Assembly: GCF_018717645.1 (NCBI RefSeq)
Contig: NZ_JAFLHG010000004.1
Span: 124,001-188,000, forward strand
Reading direction: 5' to 3'
Length of the DNA: 64,000 nucleotides
From: Microbacterium flavum
GTDB lineage: Bacteria; Actinomycetota; Actinomycetes; Actinomycetales; Microbacteriaceae
In this document: piece after piece, positions 37,476 to 48,132 of the stretch
Position numbering within the stretch: the stretch's first letter is position 1
How the letters are laid out: every line of letters starts with the position of its first letter
Notes under the pieces: model-generated
Databases searched by the model: none
Seen by the model: only the letters and a program-made list of their open reading frames with translations
What the model was told of the DNA's origin: nothing
Position numbers and translations under genes: made by a program

Positions 37476-40400
37476 ATGCGAGGTCGGCCGGGAGATAAGG
37501 GGCGCGGAGTGCTTTCGCGCTTCAAGAAGTCGACGCCGGCGCCCCCCGCGCCTGTCCCTTCCCCGGCGGGTTCCCGATCGGATGATGCGGGTGCCGCGGC
37601 GGCGCTGCTCGACAGTGGCATCTTCGACCACTCGTTCTATGGCGAGGTCATGAGCCAGGAGGACCGGACACCTCGCGAACTCGCCGCACACTATGTCGCT
37701 CATGGGCTCGAGGCGGGGTACGCCCCCCATCCGCTCATCGAGATCAGCTTCCTTCCTCCGGCTGTTCGCGATGCTCGGCGTCAACCGGACGCGGTCACGG
37801 ACGTGCTCGAGTACTTGCGCACAGACGAGGCGCGCGCGCACGCGTGGGGGCCCCTGTTCGACCCGCGCGTACTCGCAGAAGACCCGGTGGACGCCCTCGC
37901 GGGACTTCACCCGCATGAGAAACTGCCGGTGCCGGTCGATTTCTCGGGAGCCGCTCCTACCCTTTCCCAGGCACGCGACGCGCTCCTCCGATTCGAGGCG
38001 ACGTTCCGCGATCAGCGCGCCGCCCGGTTGGCGTGGCGTCGTCGCAGATGGGACCGCGAAGCGACTCAGCAATGGGTGTCGCGCATGCCCTCGCCCGCCA
38101 CCAGAGGGGATTCACTCGTCTCCGCGATCATGGTCGTGAGCACGAGCGAAGAGTCCGTGGGGGAAGCGATCGAATCGTTCCTCGCGCAAACCTATGCACG
38201 CTTCGAGTTGATCGTGGTCGACGTGACGTCCGCCGATCACACCCGCGAGATCATCGATGACCATGCACGACGCGACGCGCGCGTGCGGCGGGTGGACGGA
38301 AGTCGCGGGGACCGCGGCGAGGCACGACGGGTCGGCCTCCGAGAATCAGCAGGCGATTTCGTGACGTTCCTCGACGGTGACCACACCTGGTCACGGCGCT
38401 TTCTCGAACTCTCCCTCGGAGCACTCGAGCGGGCGCCTGAGGCTGTCGCCTCCCATGCCGCCGTCCGTCGCCGCAACGACGAAGGCGAGATCGAGTATCA
38501 GGGCGGGAAGGTCCAGCTGGCCGAACTCGAGTTCGCAAACCCCGTCGACCTGACCGTCCTCCTCGCTCGGTCGGCGCCGCTGAGGCAGATCGCGGGCCAT
38601 GCCGACCGCGAGTCCTGGTCCGACAGGGAGCTGGTGTCCCACCTGGCGAAAGCCGGGGAACTGGAATACCTGCCCTTCATCGGCGCTGACGAGGACGTCA
38701 GCGCCGCCGGCCCGCACGTCTCGCCGGATGAGTCGGCGCGCTGGCGGAGCATCATGGAGAGGCCGCATCTGAGCGAGGCATCGCCTGAGCGCGACGCGCC
38801 CCGTCCTCGTGTTCCAGACCGCACCAGCCTCGTCGTCGTCGTCGACGGTTCGATCGGACATGCAGCGCGCTCGGTCGATCGAGCCCTCCACACGTTCACC
38901 GGTGACCTCGACATCGTCCTGGTCGATACCGACTCCTCCGCCGCCGTCGGCCGGCGGTTGCTTCTCCGGTACATCGGCGAAAGCCGCGTGCAGTACCTCC
39001 GCCTGCCGACATCCACGGGTTTCGCCAGCGCAGCGAACTACGGATTCTGGCACGCGACCGGCGCGCGCGTCGCGTTTCTCGACAGCGATTCGGACCCCAG
39101 GGATGGCTGGTTGGACGAACTGTGTCAGGAACTTCGCAACACGGGCGCGCGTGCGGCGCAAGCCCTGATCGTGAACGCGGACTACACGGTCCGACACGCC
39201 GGATATGCCTTCTACGAGGGGGTGCCCCTTCCGAGCGCGTTGCTCACCGGCCTCACGATCGACGATGCGTTGGCCGCCGATACCGACGATCTGACAGCAG
39301 TGAGCGCGGTGGGAGGTCTCTTCGACGCCGACTTCTTCGCGAAGCTCTCCGGATTCGATCCGCTCTACGCGGACGGGATGGAGGACGTCGATCTGTGCCT
39401 GCGCGGGAGGCGCGACATCCCCCACGTACGATTCGCCTGCGTTCCTCGCGCGCTCGTCGTTCGTGAGCCGTCAGCGGCCGGCTCTCAGAAGCCACGCCGC
39501 GTCGCCAGTCGCAGATTCGCGGAGCGCTGGGGGGATCAGAGCCATCGAGACGACCGCCGCCGATACCTTTCGATCTCGATGACCGTCACGGGGTTCGCAT
39601 CCGTTCTCGACGGCCGACACCCGACGGCGATTCCCGTCCTCGCCCGTGCGGTCGATGCCCACCGGGACCTCACTGCTGCTTCCCTGCGCTGGGCGATCAA
39701 GACGGGAGCGCCCTGCACGCGAGGGGGGGATCACTGGGGCGACGTGGCGTTCGCCGACGATCTCGCCCGGGCGCTCCGCGGACGGGGGCACGATGCCGTC
39801 GTCGACAGGTACGAAGCCTGGGACCGCGCAACGTCCTACCTGGACGACGTCGTTCTCACTCTGCGCGGAAGACACCCCATCCCCCCGCAGCCGGGCGCAC
39901 TGAACATCCTGTGGGTGATCAGCAGGCCTGATCTCGTGACGGTGGAGGAGGTCAGGTCGTACGATCTCGTCTTCGCGGCATCTCAGAAGTGGTCGAGGTG
40001 GATGACTGAGCGGTCGGGGCGGACAGTGGAGCCCCTCCTCCAGGCGACGGCACCCGAGCGATTCCACGCGGATGTCGTACCCGTAGACCGCCCAGACGAC
40101 ATCATCTTCGTCGGCGGAAGCCACGGCCACGAGTTCGGTCGCGCAATCGTCGGTCTCGCGTTGGAAGCCGACGCCCCCGTGGGCCTCTGGGGCCCGGGCT
40201 GGGGCAAGCTCGCTCCCCCGCACGCGGTGCGCGACGGATACCTCGACTTCGATGACCTACCCCGCGCGTATCGGGCGGCGAACATCGTCCTCAATGACCA
40301 CTACCCGGACATGGCCGGGTGGGCGTTCATCAACAACCGCATGTTCGATGCCGTCGCGTGCGGCACGCCGGTGATCAGTGACGCCATCGAGGGGCTCGAG

Positions 40401-40592
40401 CTCTTCGAAGGAGCTGTGGAGACCGCGGACTCCGTCGAGCGCATGCGGGAGCTCGTCAACGACCGCAGCTGGATTCCTTCGAGCGAGAACATGGCGCACA
40501 TCGCCTCGAGAATACGCACCGAGCACTCGTTCGATGCGCGCGCAGGGCACCTCATCGCCGCCGTCCGATCGGCGCGCGCTACACCGGTGTGA
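37476..40592 (+). CDS. Three-domain glycosyltransferase (GT2-GT2-GT-B)
   Basis: A 1038-residue protein. Residues 45-150 hold the [17 protein letters not shown] motif often found before polysaccharide glycosyltransferase domains. The first GT-A domain (about 213-400) has LDGD at 299-302; the second (about 450-690) has LDSDS at 535-539 and [11 protein letters not shown] at 635-645; the C-terminal GT-B part (about 745-1035) resembles CgeB-like group-1 enzymes ([17 protein letters not shown]). ATG 37476 follows a TAGCAT box by six bases and could be leaderless; GTG 37509 with an AAGGGG site is the alternative start. The 100-bp gap before it holds no gene. The 3' end overlaps the convergent gene by 14 bp. 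Confidence 0.9.
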   Translation: MRGRPGDKGRGVLSRFKKSTPAPPAPVPSPAGSRSDDAGAAAALLDSGIFDHSFYGEVMSQEDRTPRELAAHYVAHGLEAGYAPHPLIEISFLPPAVRDARRQPDAVTDVLEYLRTDEARAHAWGPLFDPRVLAEDPVDALAGLHPHEKLPVPVDFSGAAPTLSQARDALLRFEATFRDQRAARLAWRRRRWDREATQQWVSRMPSPATRGDSLVSAIMVVSTSEESVGEAIESFLAQTYARFELIVVDVTSADHTREIIDDHARRDARVRRVDGSRGDRGEARRVGLRESAGDFVTFLDGDHTWSRRFLELSLGALERAPEAVASHAAVRRRNDEGEIEYQGGKVQLAELEFANPVDLTVLLARSAPLRQIAGHADRESWSDRELVSHLAKAGELEYLPFIGADEDVSAAGPHVSPDESARWRSIMERPHLSEASPERDAPRPRVPDRTSLVVVVDGSIGHAARSVDRALHTFTGDLDIVLVDTDSSAAVGRRLLLRYIGESRVQYLRLPTSTGFASAANYGFWHATGARVAFLDSDSDPRDGWLDELCQELRNTGARAAQALIVNADYTVRHAGYAFYEGVPLPSALLTGLTIDDALAADTDDLTAVSAVGGLFDADFFAKLSGFDPLYADGMEDVDLCLRGRRDIPHVRFACVPRALVVREPSAAGSQKPRRVASRRFAERWGDQSHRDDRRRYLSISMTVTGFASVLDGRHPTAIPVLARAVDAHRDLTAASLRWAIKTGAPCTRGGDHWGDVAFADDLARALRGRGHDAVVDRYEAWDRATSYLDDVVLTLRGRHPIPPQPGALNILWVISRPDLVTVEEVRSYDLVFAASQKWSRWMTERSGRTVEPLLQATAPERFHADVVPVDRPDDIIFVGGSHGHEFGRAIVGLALEADAPVGLWGPGWGKLAPPHAVRDGYLDFDDLPRAYRAANIVLNDHYPDMAGWAFINNRMFDAVACGTPVISDAIEGLELFEGAVETADSVERMRELVNDRSWIPSSENMAHIASRIRTEHSFDARAGHLIAAVRSARATPV

Positions 40593-42567
40593 CCGTAGAG
40601 CCCTTCAACGAGAACTCCTGCGGCGCGTATTCTTGCTCTCCCCTGTCGCGCAACGCTCGAACGCCCGAGATCGCTGCGCGAATGTCCGAGAACTCGACGC
40701 CCTCGAGTTGCCAGGGCGCGAACTTCCACCAGGCGAGATCCAGCAGCTCGGCCACGATGTCGTCCGCGAATCGTCGCCCGATGACCTTCGCGGGCACGCC
40801 TCCCACAATGGTGTAGGGCTCCACATCCTTGGTGACAACAGCACCCGCCGCCAGCACGGCGCCGTCGCCGATGGTCACGCCCGGCATCACCTGGACACCG
40901 AATCCCATCCAGACATCGTTGCCGATAGCGGTGCGCGCGCGCGTCACGTCGCTGGCGAGCTGGTTGTTGCGAGCCGTCGGCGAATACTGGGTGTATTCCT
41001 CGTGGAAGGCGAACTCCGGTGATGTCGCAATCCGGAAGCTCCGCTGGTACTGGAAGGGGTTGGTCGACAACCACGACATCGGATGATTGAAATGACCGAC
41101 GTGCGCACTCGCTTCGATCGAACAATAGCGGCCGACGTCGGTCGCCCAGAACCCTCCGTCCGCCGCATACGAGAACGCGCCGAACCTGCACGCACCCGCG
41201 AAAGCGGCACGGTTGGTCCGCGTCGGCCCCTCCCAGCGGAACTCGTGCGCGACCCCGAGCGACCCCATGGACCCCGGGTGCGCGTCCAGCCCGTACCGCC
41301 GGAGGGCGGCGGACCGCTCCGCGGGTACTCCGGGGATCTCTTCGCTCACGCCTACGCGCCCTTTCCTTCGGGTCTTCTCCGGATTCCGGCGGCCACCGAG
41401 TCTCCGCACTACGGGGGCCTGGAGCGCCTCCACGGCCCTCTCGATACTCTCCGACGCTGCGACCCCGTGCACCCCGGGCCGGTCTCGGCCCGAGGATGAA
41501 CGTAGCGCTTCTCTCGCCGCGTCGGCGACACCCGCAGGATCCAATCCGTAAGGCATCATCGGATCCCAGTACTCCGCATACGCGTCCACCTTCGATTTGC
41601 GCAGGCTGACCCGCGGCACACCGTAGGACTCGGCGACGATCCGGCCATGGAGAGAACCTCCGACCCACAGCCGAGCTCCCGCGATCTCGTCGATCCGCGG
41701 GTAGACACCCCGTGCAGACGAGACCGTCACGTGCGCACCCCGCTGCCGACAGTCCGCAGCCAACGCCGTGACGCCGTCGACGCTGTCATGTCCCGGCGCG
41801 GTGCCCGCCAGGAACAGGCGGACCTCGGTGCGAGCGGCACCGGCGAGGTCGACGATCGCACGACGCCAGGCCTCCGCTCCATGAGCCTCGATGGCGGCCT
41901 GAGGGAGATGGACGAGGATGTACTCATCGCTCGCAGGTGCCGGCGTATACCGCTGGCTGATCGTGTGCGCGAAGTCGGGCGCAAGCTCATGCTCGATGTC
42001 CAGTGCGTCCAGCACGCCGCTCGATCGAGGATCTCGCACGCCGATGTAGCTCGCTTCGCGGAGAGTGTCCGCCACCTCCCGCATGCGCTCGTCCGAGATC
42101 GTGCGAACTCCGGCCAGGCCCACCGAGGTGAGTGCAAGCGACGCGTTCTCCGTGCTCGTCAGGGCGCTGGGGCGGGGAATGTAGGGAGCCGCGTACAGAA
42201 CGCCGCCCATCGCCTCGGCCATCCGCTCGTGTGCGCGTTCGGGAGGCATCCGCAGCAGGGCGGCTAGCGCCGCCTCGCCGAAGCGCGTCTTGTACACATA
42301 CTCCTGCGACGTGGCGCCGACCTCGCCGCCCACCACCCAGATCCCTGTGGCGCCCGTGTCGCGTAGCGTCGCCCCTGCCGCGAGGAGCTCGACGCCGAGG
42401 TCGTGCCGCATATCTGCGGCAACAGGGGTCGCCAGAACGAGATCGAAGCGTTCTCGGGCGACCGCTCTCGCGAGCTCTGCATACAGCAGGTCGCCGAAAT
42501 TATCGCGTTCGAACGCACCCACACCCACGATGCGAGAGCGCCCCGATGCCACCCTGGCCGACTCCAT
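40579..42567 (-). CDS. Polysaccharide pyruvyl transferase fused to a CatB-type acetyltransferase
   Basis: A 662-residue protein. Residues 1-370 match the pyruvyl transferase family ([47 protein letters not shown]). After a basic linker (about 385-410) residues 420-662 form a left-handed β-helix acetyltransferase of the CatB/VatD type ([51 protein letters not shown]). One frame runs through both without a stop. Together they could pyruvylate and acetylate the same glycan. A GTG in GRVGVSEE with a purine-rich stretch upstream could give a separate acetyltransferase. It follows the large glycosyltransferase gene after six bases. Confidence 0.88.
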   Translation of the reverse strand: MESARVASGRSRIVGVGAFERDNFGDLLYAELARAVARERFDLVLATPVAADMRHDLGVELLAAGATLRDTGATGIWVVGGEVGATSQEYVYKTRFGEAALAALLRMPPERAHERMAEAMGGVLYAAPYIPRPSALTSTENASLALTSVGLAGVRTISDERMREVADTLREASYIGVRDPRSSGVLDALDIEHELAPDFAHTISQRYTPAPASDEYILVHLPQAAIEAHGAEAWRRAIVDLAGAARTEVRLFLAGTAPGHDSVDGVTALAADCRQRGAHVTVSSARGVYPRIDEIAGARLWVGGSLHGRIVAESYGVPRVSLRKSKVDAYAEYWDPMMPYGLDPAGVADAAREALRSSSGRDRPGVHGVAASESIERAVEALQAPVVRRLGGRRNPEKTRRKGRVGVSEEIPGVPAERSAALRRYGLDAHPGSMGSLGVAHEFRWEGPTRTNRAAFAGACRFGAFSYAADGGFWATDVGRYCSIEASAHVGHFNHPMSWLSTNPFQYQRSFRIATSPEFAFHEEYTQYSPTARNNQLASDVTRARTAIGNDVWMGFGVQVMPGVTIGDGAVLAAGAVVTKDVEPYTIVGGVPAKVIGRRFADDIVAELLDLAWWKFAPWQLEGVEFSDIRAAISGVRALRDRGEQEYAPQEFSLKGSTVTPV

Positions 42568-42573
42568 CCGGGG

Positions 42574-45500
42574 TCAAGCCGTCCGCAGGGCATGATCCAC
42601 CGCGGCACTCTGCCGCACGGTGGATTCGATGAACTCGTCGAAGCGCTTCTGCTGTCCCGACAGCATCCGATGCTCCACCAACCAGGGGAGGCCGTCGATC
42701 CTCGCCCCATCGGAGCGGACCTCCGCCACGACGCTGCTGAGAGCGTCGATCCAATCGGTGATCGTATTCGGGACGACCTCCACGCCGGGCACTGATGCGT
42801 CTCGGTACGGTCCTACTGCGCTTGCGACCGTCCGCAGGCCGAGCCCGAGGTACTCGAGCAGCTCCAGATCGGACCTGTGGGTGTTCCGCTCAGCGTCTTC
42901 GAGCGGGGCGATGGCGAAGTCGACGCGAGCGGACAGATCTCGCAACCACTCCACGAGCTTCGGATACTGGCGGGCAGATTCGGGCACCTCCACGCTCGAC
43001 ATCCAGTCTCGGTCCCGCCGCAACTCATCCATCTGCACCCCCGACAGGGGACCTACGACGAGCAGCCGAAAGTCTGGGTTCGCGGCGGCGAACACGTCGA
43101 GCGCGGGAAGAATCGATTCCAGATCTCCCTCGAGTGCCCTGTTGCCGAGGCAGAGCGCGCGCATTTTTCCGTCCGCAGACCGGGCCCGCGGCGGTACGCG
43201 CCACAGCCGATCGCTGAGGGCTGCAGGAAACACCGAAGTGCCCACGCCCCCGCGCGAGAGCCGGTCCCTCAGAAGCTCATTCGAGACTGAGAGCGAAGCA
43301 GCACGGTCCAGCAAGGCACGGGAGGTCGACGCGTTGCCGGCGGGCTCCGAATGGCGCTCCCGTGCTGGCTGGGTCGAGTTGAGATCGTCATCCAGCTCTG
43401 CGATCAACGGCACACGCGAGGCGTCGAGCGCGTTCGAGAGTCCAGCGCCTGCCGTCCCGGGAACCGCGGTGGGCTGCACGAGAAGACCATCCAGGAGATC
43501 CTGCTGTATGGACGCGACAGCGCTCTCGGTATTCACTCGCACGTAATCCACACGGCGAGCTGCGCTATTGCGGGTTCGCTCCCACACCCGGATGTGCGTG
43601 GACTCCGGGGCCTGCGCGAAGTCGCGAGAGGAGGGCGCCAATACGCCGACCCGAACCACGCTGCTTGCCCGATCGTCACTCAGAAGCTGCCGGTAGATGT
43701 CGAGATAACGCAGGCTCATCTGGGTCGTCGTCCATGCCATACCCCAGCCATGCTGCCACTCTCGCACCCCGTCCAGGGCCGCCACCCGGTTCTTGCGGTC
43801 GAAGAGCGCGGACGTGATCTGGTTCAGCAACGAAGGCCCCTCCATCCCCGCGAGGACCCAGCCCGCGCCGAAGCGCCGTACCCGCTGAGCGACGTTCGGG
43901 AAGTCGAGAACGAAGACGGGAAGGCCGACGCTCCACATCTCGGTGAGCGTGTGGCAGTACGTCTCGTCCCATATCGAGAGAACGACACCTGCGTGGGGCG
44001 CGATCTTCTCCACCAGGCGACCGAATTCGCTGCGATCGTAGGAACCGTGCTGAACGATCCGCGATCCGTCCGGCCCGAACGAGGCTTTCATCGTTCCCAG
44101 GACATGCCACTCGATGTCACGCGAAGTATCTGCAGCGGCGATGGCGCGAAGAACCTCTCGACCTTTCGCAGCGGAGATTCCTCCGGGGACGAGGATCCTC
44201 AAGGGCTCACCGTGGGCTGGCGTAGCCGCCACCGAACGGAACCGATCGAAATCTCGGCCGTGCTCGATGACGTGGAACCGCGATACGTCCAACTCCGGGA
44301 AGCGGGACGCGATCAGATCTCGTGCGCTATCCGACGTCGTGACGTACGCATCGCACACCTCGATCGCCGACCAGAAACGGCGTTGCCACCAGTGGAGCCA
44401 TGAGCCGGAGGGTGTGGGGAACTGGCTCCCACGCCACCCGGTGTCGCGGTACTCCGACGCCGACGGAGTGTAGGCATCGCCCAGATAGACGCCCTCATCG
44501 TCGATGAGTTTGAGGTTGGGTGACAGCGCGTAGAAGTCGTGGAACGACAGCACGACCTCCATGCCCAGCTCTTTGGCGATGCGCGGCAACGACAGCGAAT
44601 GCCAGAGCAGGTGACGAATGTGGACGACGTCGAATCCGAAGTGATCGAGCCATGAAGCGACGACCGCGTCGTACTCCGGCGATATGTGCCTGATCGGTTC
44701 GACCGCGTCTCGCAGAACGTGGGAGCGCACCTCCTCGATGTCGCCATCGACGACCCTGCTCAACGTGACCTCTCTCGAGTCGCATCGCAGGATCCACGGG
44801 TCGATCGCGTCTTCGAGCGCGTTCATCAGATCAGCATTCGTCTGCGGAGTGCCCCCGGTATTCGTCGAGATCACGAACAGCACCCGGGGCGAGTCCGCGG
44901 TCCCGCTCTGCGCATCCGAGAGCGCCAATCGGGCGCGATTGCGCGCAAGCGCGATCCGAGGACTCTCCCGGAACGTGCGAATGACGTGCGAGTACTCCGG
45001 GTAACGAGCATCGATCACCGCGCGGCCGGAGGCCAGAAGATCGCCCTTGCTCTCGCCGAAGCTCTTCGAACGGTCGTGGAACACGTAGGTACGGTCATCG
45101 ATCACATGGATCCAGCCCGCGCGTCCCGCTCGCATGCAGAAGTCGTTCTCTTCGCCGTACCCGCGCGGGAAGGCGACCTCGTCGAGCGCGCCGAGCTCGT
45201 CGATGCACAGCCGGCTGATCCACATGCAGAAGCCGTTTCCAGTAGGCACCCGTGGATAGAGTCCGAGCGATCGTCGACGGAAGGCGCGGGCATAGGTGAT
45301 CTCATCGACCCCGGCGGGAAGAGGATTGTCGTTCCCGATGTTCGGCGCCGAGAATGCACCAGCACGATCAGACATCGCCGTCACCGTTGCGATCCGTGCT
45401 GAGCTCGTCGACGCGGTGAGGATGCCCTGGAGCCATCCCGGAGTCACTCTGGCGTCCGAGTTGAGGAGGATGACATCGTCGCGATCGGCCGCGGCTATAC

Positions 45501-46776
45501 CGCGGTTCACGGTGCGGGTGAACCCCAGATTCTCGTCGTTCCGGAGGATTCGCAGCTGAGGAGAGCCCTCGTACCGCCCCAGGATCTCGCGCACCCTCGG
45601 GTCGGAGGAGCAATCATCGATGAGGATGATCGTCGCGTGCGAAGGCGTGTACGCCAGCAGACGTTCGATGCACACCTCGACATCGTCCGCAGCGTTGTAG
45701 ATCGGGACGATGATCGCAACCGGCCGTGTGGGCACCGTGTGCACGATCGACGAGCCTCCGCGCGTGCGGAGGGGGGAAGCAACGACCTTGACCTCATCGC
45801 TCATCGTCTTGTCGGGGAACCGAAGCGCCAGCGTGTGCGTGTCACCGTCGAGAAGCCATTCGAGCAGCGGATTCGTGAACGTGAGACCTCCGCGCCCCGT
45901 CGACAAGCCGGCCTTGACCAGATCGCGACGCGGGACGTCGGTCTTCGCCGTGGTGTAGGGGTGACCGTCGAGGAGGACCTCGACCTCGAAGGTCTCCGCG
46001 GGCGCGTTCTCGTTCACTGCCCACCCGCGCATCGCGACGGCGTCGGTGACTTCGACACGACCCCGGTAGGAGTCCTTGAGGGGGGCGGCCGCAACCTCCC
46101 GCGAGATGATCGTCGCTCCGCTCGCAGGATCACGCAGCGAAACCGTCACGACGTCGAGCGTTCGGCTTATCGCCTCGACCGGAACCCTGAATCCGAACCC
46201 ACCCGCGGCGGACTCCCCGTCGACCCACGTCGGCAGCGGGCTGTCGCAGACGACGCCGGCGGTGACGAGCTGATCGTCCAGGTAGAGGTCGGCGGCGATC
46301 GGATCGGTCGAGCCGTCCCTGCGCACCCACCCCTCGATCGCCTTGTTCTGCGGGTCGGCGATCCCGCCCGCCCACGGCGTGCTGGTGTGAGTGATCAGCG
46401 ATGGGTCAGTCGGGGCTCCCTCCGCCGGGACTCCCCGCGCGGGCTTTTGCGGGATCCCCCCCGCGAGGTCAAGCGTCGGCGTGTCTCGCACCGCTGAGGG
46501 CGCTGCGCGACGCCGCTGGGCGCCTGCGGCGTGGGCAGACCCACCGCCGCGGTACCGCGCCAGGCGCCCGTTCAATCGATTCTCGAAGTTCCGAACGGTG
46601 GCGTTCAGTCGCGCGCTGAGCGTCTGGCGGGTGTCGATGACGAGGACCACGATCAGCACCTGAAGCAGTCCGATCGATACGAGGGCCCCGATCGGCCAGA
46701 GGAGAGTGATCACTCCCAGGCCGAGCCCCGCCGCCGCTGCCGCCAACCCCAAGGTCAACCGTCGTCGAGCTTTCAT
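42574..46776 (-). CDS. Membrane-anchored triple glycosyltransferase
   Basis: A 1400-residue protein. Two membrane helices (about 8-30 and 33-48) are followed by a linker, then two β-rich repeats of about 95 residues each (starting IEGWVRRDG at 148 and MRGWAVNEN at 249). A GT-A domain (about 351-620) opens VAIIVPIYNAADDVEV and has LLNSDARVTPGWL and GYGEENDFCMRAGRAGW. A GT-B domain follows (about 655-1085; FHDFYALSPNLK, GISAAKGREVL) and a second GT-B-like region ends the protein (about 1090-1400; LELLEYLGLGLRTVAS). The ATG at 46776 has a GAGAG site; upstream residues are not conserved-looking. The 255-bp divergent gap beyond holds no gene. Confidence 0.9.
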   Translation of the reverse strand: MKARRRLTLGLAAAAAGLGLGVITLLWPIGALVSIGLLQVLIVVLVIDTRQTLSARLNATVRNFENRLNGRLARYRGGGSAHAAGAQRRRAAPSAVRDTPTLDLAGGIPQKPARGVPAEGAPTDPSLITHTSTPWAGGIADPQNKAIEGWVRRDGSTDPIAADLYLDDQLVTAGVVCDSPLPTWVDGESAAGGFGFRVPVEAISRTLDVVTVSLRDPASGATIISREVAAAPLKDSYRGRVEVTDAVAMRGWAVNENAPAETFEVEVLLDGHPYTTAKTDVPRRDLVKAGLSTGRGGLTFTNPLLEWLLDGDTHTLALRFPDKTMSDEVKVVASPLRTRGGSSIVHTVPTRPVAIIVPIYNAADDVEVCIERLLAYTPSHATIILIDDCSSDPRVREILGRYEGSPQLRILRNDENLGFTRTVNRGIAAADRDDVILLNSDARVTPGWLQGILTASTSSARIATVTAMSDRAGAFSAPNIGNDNPLPAGVDEITYARAFRRRSLGLYPRVPTGNGFCMWISRLCIDELGALDEVAFPRGYGEENDFCMRAGRAGWIHVIDDRTYVFHDRSKSFGESKGDLLASGRAVIDARYPEYSHVIRTFRESPRIALARNRARLALSDAQSGTADSPRVLFVISTNTGGTPQTNADLMNALEDAIDPWILRCDSREVTLSRVVDGDIEEVRSHVLRDAVEPIRHISPEYDAVVASWLDHFGFDVVHIRHLLWHSLSLPRIAKELGMEVVLSFHDFYALSPNLKLIDDEGVYLGDAYTPSASEYRDTGWRGSQFPTPSGSWLHWWQRRFWSAIEVCDAYVTTSDSARDLIASRFPELDVSRFHVIEHGRDFDRFRSVAATPAHGEPLRILVPGGISAAKGREVLRAIAAADTSRDIEWHVLGTMKASFGPDGSRIVQHGSYDRSEFGRLVEKIAPHAGVVLSIWDETYCHTLTEMWSVGLPVFVLDFPNVAQRVRRFGAGWVLAGMEGPSLLNQITSALFDRKNRVAALDGVREWQHGWGMAWTTTQMSLRYLDIYRQLLSDDRASSVVRVGVLAPSSRDFAQAPESTHIRVWERTRNSAARRVDYVRVNTESAVASIQQDLLDGLLVQPTAVPGTAGAGLSNALDASRVPLIAELDDDLNSTQPARERHSEPAGNASTSRALLDRAASLSVSNELLRDRLSRGGVGTSVFPAALSDRLWRVPPRARSADGKMRALCLGNRALEGDLESILPALDVFAAANPDFRLLVVGPLSGVQMDELRRDRDWMSSVEVPESARQYPKLVEWLRDLSARVDFAIAPLEDAERNTHRSDLELLEYLGLGLRTVASAVGPYRDASVPGVEVVPNTITDWIDALSSVVAEVRSDGARIDGLPWLVEHRMLSGQQKRFDEFIESTVRQSAAVDHALRTA

Positions 46777-47031
46777 ACTGCCCACTCTCTTCAAGGGCGC
46801 GCCGCGCGCATCGAAGAATGCGCAGGGGGACCGCATGTTCGGCTCCGACATGGCCAGGCGGATCGACACTCACGCTCGCACGAGTTCGGCGGCCGCCGGG
46901 GGACCATGGGGAGGAAGACAAGCCCATGCTATTGCACAGCTCTTGCACGCCTGATCGCCCCCACCGCGCTTCCGATCTCCGTCTGTGTCCGTTCACCTCG
47001 AGAAGCGACTTCCTGCCGGTAAGTTAAGGGG

Positions 47032-48132
47032 ATGCGGCGCCCGGCAACAGCACCTGTGGGCCGCCGCCCCACCCGCACGTTCGTCTCCCTCACCGGCCCG
47101 GCGGGCAACATCGGCGATGCGCTCATCCGCCGCGAGACGCTGCGGTGGGCGCGGGGCACCTCCGACGAACTCATCGCCTACACCGGCGACGCACCGGATG
47201 TCTGGCTGCGTCAGCTCGGCATCCCCACCGGCACCCGCGTGCTGCGCGGAAAGCGCAGCGTCACGAAGTGGCTGTGGCTGATCGCGAGCTCCCCCCGCCG
47301 CCCGGTGCTCGTGTTCGAGGCCGGTGAGGTTCCGCTCGGGCCGGGGAACGGTCTGCGTGAGCTCGTCTTCCTCGCCGAGACGATCATCGTGCGCCTCAAG
47401 GGCGGGGTCGTCGTACGCCCGCCGCGAGGCATCCGCGGCACGTCCCGTCCTGCCCTGTGGCTCCACGCCCGCGCCGCACGCGCCTCCCAGATCGCGCTGT
47501 GGCGGGATGCCACCAGCGCCGGCCTCGCCGGCGGGTCCCGTGTCGCGCCCGACATCGGGTTCGCCGCCGGAATCCGCCCCGCTCCGGCGGCCGGAGAACG
47601 CAGCGACATGCTCGTCAGCCTGCGCGGCAACCGGCCGATGCCGGACGGGGCGTGGATCGATGCGGTGCGGAGCGTCGCGGAGCAGCACGGCCTGCGCGTC
47701 CGCGCGATCGTTCAGGTACGCGAGGACGAGGACCGCGCACGCGAGCTCGCGCATGCTCTCGGAGGCGAGACCGAACTCTGGGGCGACCGAGACCCGCTCG
47801 CCCACGAGGCAGTGCTGCGCGACGGGTACGACAGCGCCCGACTCGTCCTCTCCGACCGCATGCACGTCCTCGTCCTGGCCGCCCTCAGCGGCGCCGTTCC
47901 GGTCGAAGCGGTGCCGAACCCCACCGGGAAGATCGCCGAGGCCTTCCACACGATCGGCTACGACGACCTCAGCGTCGACGTCGCGAACGCCGGCAGCGAC
48001 ACGATCGCCGCCTTCCTCAGCACGCAGCTGAGTCGCACCGGGGAGCTCGCCGCCCGCGTGTCGAACGCTGCGGACGAGCTCGACGACCTCGAAGCAGTCG
48101 CGCGCGGCACGATCGAAGCGGCCCGCGCGTGA
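47032..48132 (+). CDS. Polysaccharide pyruvyl transferase family protein
   Basis: A 366-residue protein with the family's glycine-rich start (LTGPAGNIGDALIRRETLRW), a middle VLVFEAGEVPLGPGNGL in place of the usual GGG motif, and the C-terminal ARLVLSDRMHVLVLAALSG, where the usual SDRxHG reads SDRMHV. The Gly-to-Val change at that position may alter activity. A TAAGTT box ends six bases before the ATG with AAGGGG in between, again suggesting a leaderless or near-leaderless mRNA. The stop overlaps the next gene by four bases (GTGA). Confidence 0.82.
   Translation: MRRPATAPVGRRPTRTFVSLTGPAGNIGDALIRRETLRWARGTSDELIAYTGDAPDVWLRQLGIPTGTRVLRGKRSVTKWLWLIASSPRRPVLVFEAGEVPLGPGNGLRELVFLAETIIVRLKGGVVVRPPRGIRGTSRPALWLHARAARASQIALWRDATSAGLAGGSRVAPDIGFAAGIRPAPAAGERSDMLVSLRGNRPMPDGAWIDAVRSVAEQHGLRVRAIVQVREDEDRARELAHALGGETELWGDRDPLAHEAVLRDGYDSARLVLSDRMHVLVLAALSGAVPVEAVPNPTGKIAEAFHTIGYDDLSVDVANAGSDTIAAFLSTQLSRTGELAARVSNAADELDDLEAVARGTIEAARA

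Noticed and set aside
41147..41347. A gene boundary between the pyruvyl transferase and acetyltransferase halves
   Set aside because: No stop codon separates them; an internal GTG is possible but not enough to call two genes.
46777..47031. A short gene in the divergent gap between the triple glycosyltransferase and the pyruvyl transferase-like gene
   Set aside because: Only short composition-driven frames; a TTGCAC direct repeat (46933-46949) is visible but does not pair with a -10 box.
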